A stretch of 64,000 bases of DNA, taken from assembly GCA_030159075.1 (NCBI GenBank), contig BROG01000133.1, forward strand, positions 1,128,001 to 1,192,000, read 5' to 3'. The position numbers were made by a program, and so were the translations under genes. The notes below the pieces were generated by a model. That model saw nothing but the letters and a program-made list of their open reading frames with translations. It had not been told where the DNA came from and did no database searches. The DNA comes from Atrina japonica (lineage: Eukaryota > Mollusca > Bivalvia > Pterioida > Pinnidae). The stretch's first letter is position 1. Each line of letters starts with the position of its first letter. This document shows, one piece after another, positions 47,583 through 62,500 of this stretch.

Positions 47583-50500
47583 CTGAAATAGATGGCAACT
47601 TAATTCAAGTAATGAAATCTAAGGCCAAGAAATAAATAGTAAAAATTAGATAGATCTTCTGAAAGAAACAGTAACAATAATTTAATTAATTATTTATTTT
47701 AAGAGACAGAAGAAAACAAAATAATTATCCACACAATTACATCTGTCATGGATGTTTTGTAGCTCAATTATTATCAGAATTTTGTCTATAAAGCAGACCA
47801 GGAATTTTATCAGTCTGATCATTTATACATACCAGCATTTTATCAGGTTGTGCAAAGCTGCTAATTCTGGTTTTAACATCATTTTTCAACTCTCTGGGCA
47901 AATCATCTAATTTTTGTGCAGATTCTTTCTTTAGTACAATAAATGCATAAATACCTGAAATAGAGACAATTCCTCTCAAATACTGATAAAATGGCAACCA
48001 TCATATGAGTGAAAATATTTTGAGTGTGAGGTAAAGCACCATTACACCTATTTTCCCCATGCAGGATCTAACCTTATACAGAACTGGCCAAAAGACAAGA
48101 ACATAAGTAGGGGACCATAAGTACATGCACTTTAGTCCTAACAAGTTTCATCAAAATCCCTTCAATGGTCCCATGGAACAAGCTGACAGTGTGGAAAAAT
48201 ACCCATCTCTCCTTCTTTTTTGCAACTATAAATCAATTAAAAATTATAATCCTCAATGCTTACCCTAACTGCTGGTAAAGCACATAAAATGGCTGCATTA
48301 TAGTCAACCAAGGGGAGAAAACCAAAGAATTCACATAAAATGAGAAATTCTGAAAGGCATAAATAAGACGGACCTTAATGCTCACCCAAGTAAACCTTGA
48401 TACAGTGAGAAAAGACTGATCATTGGTTCTTGAGAAAATTTTTCAATTACAGGTAAAACACAAGGATGCACTATAGTGAATTAGCATCAAAATTTAATTT
48501 TCAGATTTCTACAAAATACAAAGTTGGAACATGAATTATACACCATTGTAGACCACTCAGATGTAATTAGTTTTTCAATTCATGCAGTGGTTCTGGAGAT
48601 TCTCAAAGAAGGGTACCCTCTAGGATCCCCCAGATCCACCACTGAGCCAATCTGGCAAAGAAAACATGGATTTAATAGAGGACCTTAAGCACTTTCTTCT
48701 CGTAAATTTTCCTCAATTTCCCTTCAGTGGTTCAAAGAACAAACCAACAGCGTGAAAAATCACCCCTTCCTTTTCACAGACTTAAAAAATTTATAATTCT
48801 AAAAATAGATTTCAGCAAATTTCTTTCACAAAAGCAGGTGAGCTAAAAACTAGTAACTAAATGAAAGGTATAATGGATAATGTATATACTGGTATTTAAA
48901 TCTCCATATTAGTTCCAGAACAACTGTCATATCACATACAGTATACAGTCCATGTAAAGGACATGCATTTCTTCTTGTAGACTGGTTACCATACATATGT
49001 ATTTTAAATTGACATAAATACCTTCTCCTTTAATACTGTGAGGGTACCCAACAACAGCTGTCTCTGCAATCTCTCTATGATCATCCTAGATAGAGAATTA
49101 AACATTTAAATTTTAACCATGGCAACATAAAGAGGTAGTACATGTAATTCCATTTTATACAGTCTATGTCACAGTAGGTGACCTTCAAATGTCTGTCAGT
49201 ATACTGTCTATGTCACAGTAGATGACCTTCACGTGTCTGTCTGTATACTGTCTATGTCACAGTAGATGACTTTCAAATGTCTGTCTATATACTGTCTTTG
49301 TCACAGTAGGTGACCTTCAAATGTCTGTCTGTATACTGTCTATGTCACAGTAGATGACCTTCAAATGTCTGTCTGTATACTGTCTATGTCACAGTAGATG
49401 ACCTTCAAATGTCTGTCTGTATACTGTCTATATCACAGCAGATGACCTTCAAATGTCAGTCTGTATACTGTCCATTTCACAGTAGATGACCTTCAAATGT
49501 CTGTCTGTATACTGTCTTTGTCACAGTAGGTGACTTTCAAATGTCTGTCAGTATACTGTCTATGTGACAGTAGATGACCTTCAAATGTCTGTCTGTATAC
49601 TGTCTATGTCACAGTAGATAACCTTCAAATGTCGGTCTTTATACTGTCCATGTCACAGTAGATGACCTTCAAATATCTGTCTTTATACTGTCTGTCACAG
49701 TAGATGACCTTCAAATGTCTATCTATATACACTGTTTATGTCACAGTAGATTACCTTCAAATGTCTGTCTTAATACTGTCTATGTCACAGTAGATGACTT
49801 TCAAATGTCTGTCTATATACTGTCTTTGTCACAGTAGGTGACCTTCAAATGTCTGTCTGTATACTGTCTATGTCACAGTAGATGACCTTCAAATGTCTGT
49901 CTGTATACTGTCTATGTCACAGTAGATGACCTTCAAATGTCTGTCTGTATACTGTCTATATCACAGCAGATGACCTTCAAATGTCAGTCTGTATACTGTC
50001 CATTTCACAGTAGATGACCTTCAAATGTCTGTCTGTATACTGTCTTTGTCACAATAGGTGACTTTCAAATGTCTGTCAGTATACTGTCTATGTGACAGTA
50101 GATGACCTTCAAATGTCTGTCTGTATACTGTCTATGTCACAGTAGATAACCTTCAAATGTCGGTCTTTATACTGTCCATGTCACAGTAGATGACCTTCAA
50201 ATATCTGTCTTTATACTGTCTGTCACAGTAGATGACCTTCAAATGTCTATCTATATACACTGTTTATGTCACAGTAGATTACCTTCAAATATCTGTCTTA
50301 ATACTGTCTATGTCACAGTACATAACCTTCAAATGTCGGTCTTTATACTGTCCATGTCACAGTAGATGACCTTCAAATATCTGTCTTTATACTGTCTGTC
50401 ACAGTATATGACCTTCAAATGTCTGTCAGTATACTGTCTATGTCACAGTAGATGACCTTCACATGTCTGTCTGTATACTGTCTATGTCACAGTAGATGAC

Positions 50501-53500
50501 TTTCAAATGTCTGTCTATATACTGTCTTTGTCACAGTAGGTGACCTTCAAATGTCTGTCTGTATACTGTCTATGTCACAGTAGATGACCTTCAAATGTCT
50601 GTCTGTATACTGTCTATGTCACAGTAGATGACCTTCAAATGTCTGTCTGTATACTGTCTATATCACAGCAGATGACCTTCAAATGTCAGTCTGTATACTG
50701 TCCATTTCACAGTAGATGACCTTCAAATGTCTGTCTGTATACTGTCTTTGTCACAGTAGGTGACTTTCAAATGTCTGTCAGTATACTGTCTATGTGACAG
50801 TAGATGACCTTCAAATGTCTGTCTGTATACTGTCTATGTCACAGTAGATAACCTTCAAATGTCGGTCTTTATATACTGTCCATGTCACAGTAGATGACCT
50901 TCAAATATCTGTCTTTATACTGTCTGTCACAGTAGATGACCTTCAAATGTCTATCTATATACACTGTTTATGTCACAGTAGATTACCTTCAAATATCTGT
51001 CTTAATACTGTCTATGTCACAGTACATAACCTTCAAATGTCTGTCTTTATACTGTCCATGTCACAGTAGATGACCTTCAAATGTCTGTCTTTATACTGTC
51101 TATGTCACAGTAGATAACCTTCAAATATCTTTCTTTATACTGTCTATGTCACAGTAGATGACTTTCAAATGTTTGTCAGTATAACTGTCTATTTCACAGT
51201 AGATAACCTTTAAATATCTGTCTTTATACTGTTTATGTCACAGTAGATAACCTTCAAATGTCTGTCTTTATACTGTCCATGTCACAGTAGATGACCTTCA
51301 AATGTCTGTCAGTATACTGTCTATGTCACAGTGGATGACCTTCAAATGTCTGTCTGTATACTGTCTATATCACAGTAGATGACCTTCAAATGTCAGTCTG
51401 TATACTGTCTATGTCACAGTAGATGACTTTCAAATGTCTGTCAGTATAACTGTTTATTTCACAGTAGATAATCTTCAAATATCTGTCTTTATACTGTCTA
51501 TGTCACAGTAGATGACTTTCAAATGTCTGTCAGTATAACTGTCTATTTCACAGTAGATAACCTTTAAATATCTGTCTTTATACTGTCTTTGTCACAGTAG
51601 GTGACTTTCAAATGTCTGTCAGTATACTGTCTATGTGACAGTAGATGACCTTCAAATGTCTGTCTGTATACTGTCTATGTCACAGTAGATGACCTTCAAA
51701 TGTCTGTCTGTATACTGTCTATATCACAGTAGATGACCTTCAAATGTCAGTCTGTATACTGTCTATGTCACAGTAGATGACCTTCAAATGTCTGTCTGTA
51801 TACTGTCTTTGTCACAGTAGGTGACTTTCAAATGTCTGTCAGTATACTGTCTATGTGACAGTAGATGACCTTCAAATGTCTGTCTGTATACTGTCTATGT
51901 CACAGTAGATAACCTTCAAATGTCTGTCTTTATACTGTCCATGTCACAGTAGATGACCTTCAAATATCTGTCTTTATACTGTCTATGTCACAGAAGATAA
52001 CCTTCAAATGTCTGTCAGTATACTGTCTATGTCACAGTAGATGACCTTCAAATATTTGTCTTTATACTGTCTATGTCACAGTAGATTACCTTCAAATATC
52101 TGTCTTTATACTGTCTATGTCACAGTAGATAACCTTCAAATGTCTGTCTTTATACTGACCATGTCACAGTAGATGACCTTCAAATGTCTGTCTGTATACT
52201 GTCTTTGTCACAGTAGGTGACTTTCAAATGTCTGTCAGTATACTGTCTATGTGACAGTAGCTGACCTTCAAATGTCTGTCTGTATACTGTCTATGTCACA
52301 GTAGATAACCTTCAAATGTCTGTCTTTATACTGTCCATGTCACAGTAGATGACCTTCAAATATCTGTCTTTATACTGTCTGTCACAGTAGATGACCTTCA
52401 AATGTCTATCTGTATACACTGTTTATGTCACAGTAGATTACCTTCATATATCTGTCTTTATACTGTCTATGTCACAGTAGATAACCTTCAAATGTCTGTC
52501 TTTATACTGTCCATGTCACAGTAGATGACCTTCAAATGTCTGTCTTTATACTGTCTATGTCACAGTAGATAACCTTCAAATATCTTTCTTTATACTGTCT
52601 ATGTCACAGTAGATGACTTTCAAATGTCTGTCAGTATAACTGTCTATTTCACAGTAGATAACCTTTAAATATCTGTCTTTATACTGTCTATGTCACAGTA
52701 GATAACCTTCAAATGTCTGTCAGTATACTGTCTATGTGACAGTAGATGACCTTCAAATGTCTGTCTGTATAATGTCTATGTCACAGTAGATGACCTTCAA
52801 ATGTCTGTCTTTATACTGTCTATGTCACAGTAGATAACCTTCAAATGTCTGTCTTTATTCTGTCCATGTCACAGTAGATGACCTTCAAATATCTGTCTTT
52901 ATACTGTCTGTCACAGTAGATGACCTTCAAATGTCTATCTGTATACACTGTTTATGTCACAGTAGATGACCTTCAAATATCTGTCTTTATACTGTCTATG
53001 TCACAGTAGATAACCTTCAAATGTCTGTCAGTATACTGTCTATGTCACAGTAGATAACCTTCAAATGTCTGTCTTTATACTGTCCATGTCACAGTAGATG
53101 ACCTTCAAATGTCTGTCTGTATACTGTCTTTGTCACAGTAGGTGACTTTCAAATGTCTGTCAGTATAACTGTCTATGTCACAGTAGATAACCTTTAAATG
53201 TCTGTCTGTATACTGTCTATGTCACAGTAGATAACCTTCAAATGTCTGTCTTTATACTGTCTATGTCACAGTAGATAACCTTCAAATATCTGTCTTTATA
53301 CTGTCTATGTCACAGTAGATAACCTTCAAATGTCTGTCTTTATACTGTCTATGTCACAGTAGATAACCTTCAAATATCTGTCTTTATACTGTCTATGTCA
53401 CAGTAGATAACCTTCAAATGTCTGTCTTTATACTGCCCATGTCACAGTAGATGACCTTCAAATGTCTGTCTTTATACTGTCTATGTCACAGTAGATAACC

Positions 53501-56500
53501 TTCAAATATCTGTCTTTATACTGTCTATGTCACAGTAGATAACCTTCAAATATCTGTCTTTATACTGTCTATGTCACAGTAGATGACCTTCAAATGTCTG
53601 TCTTTATACTGTCTATGTCACAGTAGATAACCTTCAAATATCTTTCTTTATACTGTCTATGTCACAGTAGATGACTTTCAAATGTCTGTCAGTATAACTG
53701 TCTATTTCACAGTAGATGACCTTCAAATGTCTGTCTTTATACTGTCTATGTCACAGCAGATAACTTTCAAATATCTGCCTTTATACTGTCTATGTCACAG
53801 TAGATGACCTTCAAATATCTTTCTTTATACTGTCTATGTCACAGTAGATGACTTTCAAATGTCTGTCAGTATAACTGTCTATTTCACAGTAGATGACCTT
53901 CAAATGTCTGTCTTTATACTGTCTATGTCACAGCAGATAACTTTCAAATATCTGTCTTTATACTGTCCATGTCACAGTAGATGACCTTCAAATATCTGTC
54001 TTTATACTGTCTATGTCACAGAAGATAACCTTCAAATGTCTGTCAGTATACTGTCTATGTCACAGTAGATGACCTTCAAATATTTGTCTTTATACTGTCT
54101 ATGTCACAGTAGATTACCTTCAAATATCTGTCTTTATACTGTCTATGTCACAGTAGATAACCTTCAAATGTCTGTCTTTATACTGACCATGTCACAGTAG
54201 ATGACCTTCAAATGTCTGTCTGTATACTGTCTTTGTCACAGTAGGTGACTTTCAAATGTCTGTCAGTATACTGTCTATGTGACAGTAGCTGACCTTCAAA
54301 TGTCTGTCTGTATACTGTCTATGTCACAGTAGATAACCTTCAAATGTCTGTCTTTATACTGTCCATGTCACAGTAGATGACCTTCAAATATCTGTCTTTA
54401 TACTGTCTGTCACAGTAGATGACCTTCAAATGTCTATCTGTATACACTGTTTATGTCACAGTAGATTACCTTCATATATCTGTCTTTATACTGTCTATGT
54501 CACAGTAGATAACCTTCAAATGTCTGTCTTTATACTGTCCATGTCACAGTAGATGACCTTCAAATGTCTGTCTTTATACTGTCTATGTCACAGTAGATAA
54601 CCTTCAAAAATATCTTTCTTTATACTGTCTATGTCACAGTAGATGACTTTCAAATGTCTGTCAGTATATAACTGTCTATTTCACAGTAGATAACCTTTAA
54701 ATATCTGTCTTTATACTGTCTATGTCACAGTAGATAACCTTCAAATGTCTGTCAGTATACTGTCTATGTGACAGTAGATGACCTTCAAATGTCTGTCTGT
54801 ATAATGTCTATGTCACAGTAGATGACCTTCAAATGTCTGTCTTTATACTGTCTATGTCACAGTAGATAACCTTCAAATGTCTGTCTTTATTCTGTCCATG
54901 TCACAGTAGATGACCTTCAAATATCTGTCTTTATACTGTCTGTCACAGTAGATGACCTTCAAATGTCTATCTGTATACACTGTTTATGTCACAGTAGATG
55001 ACCTTCAAATATCTGTCTTTATACTGTCTATGTCACAGTAGATAACCTTCAAATGTCTGTCAGTATACTGTCTATGTCACAGTAGATAACCTTCAAATGT
55101 CTGTCTTTATACTGTCCATGTCACAGTAGATGACCTTCAAATGTCTGTCTGTATACTGTCTTTGTCACAGTAGGTGACTTTCAAATGTCTGTCAGTATAA
55201 CTGTCTATGTCACAGTAGATAACCTTTAAATGTCTGTCTGTATACTGTCTATGTCACAGTAGATAACCTTCAAATGTCTGTCTTTATACTGTCTATGTCA
55301 CAGTAGATAACCTTCAAATATCTGTCTTTATACTGTCTATGTCACAGTAGATAACCTTCAAATGTCTGTCTTTATACTGTCTATGTCACAGTAGATAACC
55401 TTCAAATATCTGTCTTTATACTGTCTATGTCACAGTAGATAACCTTCAAATGTCTGTCTTTATACTGCCCATGTCACAGTAGATGACCTTCAAATGTCTG
55501 TCTTTATACTGTCTATGTCACAGTAGATAACCTTCAAATATCTGTCTTTATACTGTCTATGTCACAGTAGATAACCTTCAAATATCTGTCTTTATACTGT
55601 CTATGTCACAGTAGATGACCTTCAAATATCTGTCTTTATACTGTCTATGTCACAGTAGATGACCTTCAAATGTCTGTCTTTATACTGTCTATGTCACAGT
55701 AGATAACCTTCAAATATCTTTCTTTATACTGTCTATGTCACAGTAGATGACTTTCAAATGTCTGTCAGTATAACTGTCTATTTCACAGTAGATGACCTTC
55801 AAATGTCTGTCTTTATACTGTCTATGTCACAGCAGATAACTTTCAAATATCTGCCTTTATACTGTCTATGTCACAGTAGATGACCTTCAAATATCTTTCT
55901 TTATACTGTCTATGTCACAGTAGATGACTTTCAAATGTCTGTCAGTATAACTGTCTATTTCACAGTAGATAACCTTCAAATATCTGTCTTTATACTGTCT
56001 ATGTCACAGTAGATAACCTTCAAATGTCTGTCTTTATACTGTCCATGTCACAGTAGATGACCTTCAAATGTCTGTATACACTGCCTGTGTCACAGTAGGT
56101 GAACTTTAAATGTGTGTATACACTATCTAGGTTTTGTGACTGTCAAATGTCTGTCTGTATACACTGTCTGTGTCACAGTACGTGACTTTCAGATGTCTCT
56201 CTGTATACATTGTCTAGGTCACACTAGATGACTTTCAGATGTCTGTACATTAATAGATAAGTAAGGGTAATCTTAAATGTATGCATAAGCACATTGGCAG
56301 AAAAACACAGTCTTTCTTGTTTTATGATTCTCAAATATTGGTGATTCTTGTCTGTTACCTACCAAAATATCCTCAATTTCTGCAGTTCCCAGTCTGTGTC
56401 CACTCACATTCAAAACATCATCCATTCTGCCTGTTATCTGATAATATCCTTCCTTTGACCTGTAGGCACCATCCCCACTGAAGTAATACCCTATACAAAT

Positions 56501-59500
56501 GATGATAATCACAGTACAAAAAGGTCACAATACCTTTGTAATATATGACTATATATCACATGAGTGGTAGGCCTACCCTATACAAATGATGATAATCACA
56601 GTACAAAAAGGTCACAATACCTTTGTAATATATGACTATATATCACATGAGTGGTAGGCCTACCCTATACAAATGATGATAATCACAGTACAAAAAGGTC
56701 ACAATACCTTTGTAATATATGACTATATATCACATGAGTGGTAGGCCTACCCTATACAAATGATGATAATCACAGTACAAAAAGGTCACAATACCTTTGT
56801 AATATATGACTATATATCACATGAGTATTAGGCCTACCCTATACAAATGATGATAATCACAGTACAAAAAGGTCACAATACCTTTGTAATATATGACTAT
56901 ATATCACATGAGTGGTAGGCCTACCCTATACAAATGATGATAATCACAGTACAAAAAGGTCATGGTACCTTTGTAATATACAGTTATATATCACATGAGT
57001 GGTAGGCCTACCCTATACAAATGATGATAATCACAGTACAAAAAGGTCATGGTACCTTTGTAATATACAGTTATATATCACATGAGTATTAGGCCTACCC
57101 TATACAAATGATGATAATCACAGTACAAAAAGGTCATGGTACCTTTGTAATATACAGTTATATATCACATGAGTATTAGGCCTACCCTATACAAACGATG
57201 ATAATCACAGTACAAAAAGGTCATGGTACCTTTGTAATATACAGTTATATATCACATGAGTATTAGGCCTACCCTATACAAATGATGATAATCACAGAAC
57301 AAAAAGGTCACAGTACCTTTGTAATATACAGTTATATATCACATGAGTATTAGGCCTACCCTATACAAATGATGATAATCACAGTACAAAAAGGACACAG
57401 TACCTTTGTAATATACGACTATATATCACATGAGTGGTAGGCCTACCCTATACAAATGATGATAATCACAGTACAAAAAGGTCACAGTACCTTTGTAATA
57501 TCAGGCTATATCACATGAGTGGTAGGCCTACCCTATACAAATGATGATAATCACAGTACAAAAAGGTCATGGTACCTTTGTAATATACAGTTATATATCA
57601 CATGAGTGGTAGGCCTACCCTATACAAATGATGATAATCACAGTACAAAAAGGTCACAGTACCTTTGTAATATCAGGCTATATCACATGAGTGGTAGGCC
57701 TTCCCTTTACAATTAATGATAATCAAAATACAATACGGTCACAGTACCTTTGTAATATACAGTTATATATCACATGAGTGGTAGGCCTACCCTATACAAA
57801 TGATGATAATCACAGTACAAAAAGGTCATGGTACCTTTGCAATATACGACTACATATCACATGACAAATGAGACTCAAATTACATTTCCAGATCTATTTA
57901 CCTTGATATCTCAGAACATCCATTCTGATAATTTTTTACTATGATGAGAATCACTATTAAAACAAGAGAATATGTTATTTACTTCAGTGGTCTTCATTTA
58001 GTTTAGTATTGTACTTGGGGTCTCCATTGCCAGAGCATCATGCTTTAAACAATGAAGTCCCTCACTTCCAGTTAACACAGGTTTGCATCCCACTGGACCC
58101 TAAGCTGATTTTGTGATAAAGTTTACTTGCATGAGGCTGGCCAGGTTCTCTCTCCCACAATTAAAAACTGGTTGCCACCATGAGAGTTGCATAAAACACC
58201 ACAATAAAAGAAACAAAGAATTTGTACTTGTCTGTGTTTTCCTGCAGGCTATACTGTAAATTGGGATATTTTGGCCATTGTTTAATTTTGGCCAATTCAG
58301 CCACCCTGTTAAAATGGCCAAAATTAAACAATGGCCAAAATATGTACATGTTTGACGGCCGGAAAATCTGGATCCATTTTTAACATAAACCTGAAATGTT
58401 TTTAATGTTAAGTTTCATAGTGAGAGGGATCCTATGGTTCATGTATATATATTTTTATTCATAACATAAGTAAATTTTAAATGCACAGGTAAAATGTTTG
58501 ATGGTAAACCAAATCTAAACATGATACAAACATAACTGGCCAAAATTTAAATGGCCAAAAAAATAACCCTTCATTTTTATGACCATAGAAGCCAAATTTT
58601 AGCAATGCCAAAATATCCCAATTTACAGTAGATGGAATCATAAAACTCCTACAAATGATATCACTTACCTGGGTAAGGATTGTAGTATGTATTTAGGAAA
58701 CGTTCATGGTCACCGTAAATTGTTCTTGCCATTCCTGGCCAAACTGAGTTAATGCAAAGGGCACCTTTGACATCATTGTCACTTAGTTCATTACCCTATA
58801 AGAAGAATAAGAAGCAAACATTAGAGTAAAGAGATGAGAGGTATGGGCTGTAGATAGTCAAACCATTCATTAAATCAAGTCCAACTGAAAGTGGAAAGAA
58901 TGAAAGCCTCAACTGTACTGATTTACATGTAAACTGTCATGAATGCTAAAAATCTAAAGTGAGACTGTGATGATACACAAATTGCAACAGGAAATATTTG
59001 TAAGAGAAAGTATGCACCCACTGATACTATCACAGCAAACAACAGTTCTACAGAGCACTGCATTGCACCTGGTGACCTTTCACCATTTGACCTAAAGATC
59101 AATAGGGGTCATCTACTATCAATGACCAACCCATACATGACATGTAATTATTATCAAGCAAAGCGTTCTCCAAGTTACTTGGCTGACACCTATTGTATAG
59201 ACCTTGCTGTTTAGATGATACATATCTGATGTTTAGAGAATAGGCTCAGCTATTTTTCAGATTAAATTAAAAGGTTTAAAGGGTATGCACCTTATATTTT
59301 TTTCAAAAATCTATTCATCACACACCAATATGACACATAACCACATGGCAACCAATGACAACAGATCATAATAGGTCACCTTAGTCACTTCAACAATATG
59401 CCACTTAATTCGGCAATAAACCAGTTAGATTTACTATAAGCCACTTAGATCTACACTGAGCGATTTAGATCTACAATAACCTATTTATATCTACAATAAG

Positions 59501-62500
59501 CCCATTAGATTTACAATAACCCACTCAGATCTACAATGAGCAGCTTATATCTACAAAAAGCCACTTAGATCTACACTGAGCCATTTAGATCTACAATAAG
59601 CCTTTTAAATCTATAATAAGCCACTTAGATTTATGAGTCACTTAGATATACAATGAATAACTTAAATCTAAAATGATCCACTTGAATTTACAATAAGTGG
59701 TTTAGATCTACATTGAGACACTTTAATCTACAATAAGCCACTTAGACCTATACTGAGCCATTTATACCTACACTGGGCCACTCAGATTTTGAATAAGCCA
59801 CTTAGGTCTACAATAAGTCACTTAAATCTACATTGAGCCACTTAGATATACAATAAACCACTTAGATCTACATTAAGCCACTCAGATCTACAATAAGCCA
59901 CTTAGATCTACAAAAAGCCACTTAGATCTACACTGAGCCATTTATACCTATACTTAGCCACTCAGATCTTCAATAAGCCACTTAGCTCTACGATAAGTCA
60001 CTTAGATCTACACTGAGCCACTTAGATATACACTGAGCCACTTTGATTTACAATAAGCCACTTTGATCGACGATATGCCACTTAGATCTACAATGAGCCA
60101 CTTAGATATACACTGAGCCGCCATTTAGATCTATACTTAGCCATTCAGATTTACAATAAGCCACTTAGATTTACAATGAGCCACTTAGATATACACTGAG
60201 CCACTTAGATATACGATAAATCACTTAGATCTACAATGAGCCCCTCATATCTACAATAAGCCACTTAGATCTATAATAAGCCACTTAGATCTACAATGAG
60301 CCACTTAGATCTATAATAAGCCACTTAGATCTACAATGAGCCACTTAGATCTATAATAAGCCACTTAGATCTATAATAAGCCACTTAGATCTACAATGAG
60401 CCACTTAGATCTACAAGTCACTTAGATCTACAATGAGCCAGTAAGATTTACAATGTGCCACTATGATCTACAATGAGCCACTTGGATGACCTAATAATCA
60501 GGTATAAAGCCTTTGTGTAAAGACTGTATGCCTGATGAATGAGATGGCAGTTACAGTGTACTGATAGCAATATGATTAAAGGTCGAAATTAAACAACCGT
60601 TTGAAATACCCTGTTTTATGGTGAATACAAGTCATTATAGCAAACTCAATACTAAATTCTTATTTTTCAAATTAGATCATACAAAATAATATTGATTTAT
60701 ATTTTGATATCTTCTAGTAAGTTATTAAGGTGGAATTATTTTACACAATTATAACATGGCTACCTTGGGATCCATCAATGCTGGTTTTATACCAAAAAAT
60801 GGCCTCATGGGCATAGCTGGTCGTATTTCTGCACCAACTTCAGATGGTCTTGGAGCAATACATATTCCGCCAGTCTCAGTTTGCCACCAGGTGTCTACCA
60901 CATCACAATTACCATCACCAATTACGTCATTGTACCATTCCCAAGCCTCATGATTGAGTGGCTCCCCAACTAAAGGGAGAAAAAATAATAAAAGCAAAAT
61001 GTGGTCATTACTTTGTAATACTTTCTATTTCTCAAGGGTGAGTGAAAATATTACTTGATTATACATGCATACATTTTCATTAAGTTAAAACAAGGAACAC
61101 CATCACAGGTATATCAACAGTTCATATTATGTATGCAGGGTATATAAAATTTATAATGTTTTCATCAATTGTTCAATTTATGTATACAGGGTATATAAAA
61201 TTTATAATGGTTTCATCAATTGTTCAAATTATGTAAAGAGGGTATATAAAATTTATAATGTTTTCATCAATAGTTCATTTTATGTATACAGGGCATATAA
61301 AATTTATAATGTTTTCATCAATTGTTCAAATTATGTAAAGGGGATATGTGAAATTTAGAATGTTTACATCAATTCTTCACATTATGTACACAGGGTATGT
61401 GAAATGTAGAATGTTTACATTACATGTACAGGGTATGTAAAACTTTAGAATGTTTACATATAAAAAATTTGTATCATTCTTACTTCTTACATCATTATAA
61501 ACATTTATAAATATAATTACATCAGCTGAGTTATATTTACAATATCTACAACTCAGTACAATGTTCAACATTATCACATGCACAATATCAGCTGTAGGTC
61601 ACAGCTCACTACTTGTATAACTTGGGATCACACTTCACATTTGTATAATTAGTTGCACAATCATTGATTAATATAATACCAGTAGGTTTGGACCTCTGTG
61701 GCTAAGTAATAAGAGCATTGAATAATGAAGTCTCTCACTTCTGGTCAGCATAGATTCAAGCCCTGCTGGAACCTAAGCTGACTTTTGTGAGAAAGTTTTC
61801 CAGTTTACTTGCAGAAGGCACGGGTAACTGGGTTCTCCCTTCCATCAAAACTGGCAGCCACCATACAACTGAAAAATTGTTGATTGTGGCATAAAACACA
61901 ACTCAAAATCAAAATCAGACCAGTAGATACAAGTTTAACAGCGGATTAACTTCAATGTATCCAGAACATCACACATAATAACTTACCACATCCTAGTTTT
62001 CTAAGTGATGATCTATCATATTTTTTCACAAAACTGTCTCCATCCTTCAACAACATACGAAGTGCCGTTGGTGCCAGGTAAATGTGTTGCAGTTTTAACC
62101 TCTCTGTCATCTCCCAATAGCGTCCTGTGATATAAAATTATAGCCTCATATATGATTGTGGCAGACATATGTCAGATTAATATATGTAGTTAATACCTGA
62201 CCAGTTAGAAAAACTAGATATCACCTTGTACTTTATAAACACACAGCTAGATATACTACCTACAGATGCAAATATCGCAAGATATATCTTAAACACAAAA
62301 TTATATCAGAGACATCATTTATTTATTATTGTTGGGGTACTAAATTCTGAATGAACAGCTGTAAGAAAGATTATTTCACTTTTATCATATTCCCATTAAA
62401 ATCTATAAAATATATTTAACTTTTGTATAAATATTCAAGTCATGTGACCTCCCCAACATACATGTAAATAGAAAAGCATTTGAGATAAATTAACATGGAT

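Noticed and set aside
58100..58349. Minus-strand frames of 62-73 codons
   Set aside because: They span a SINE end and the inverted-repeat MITE at 58254.
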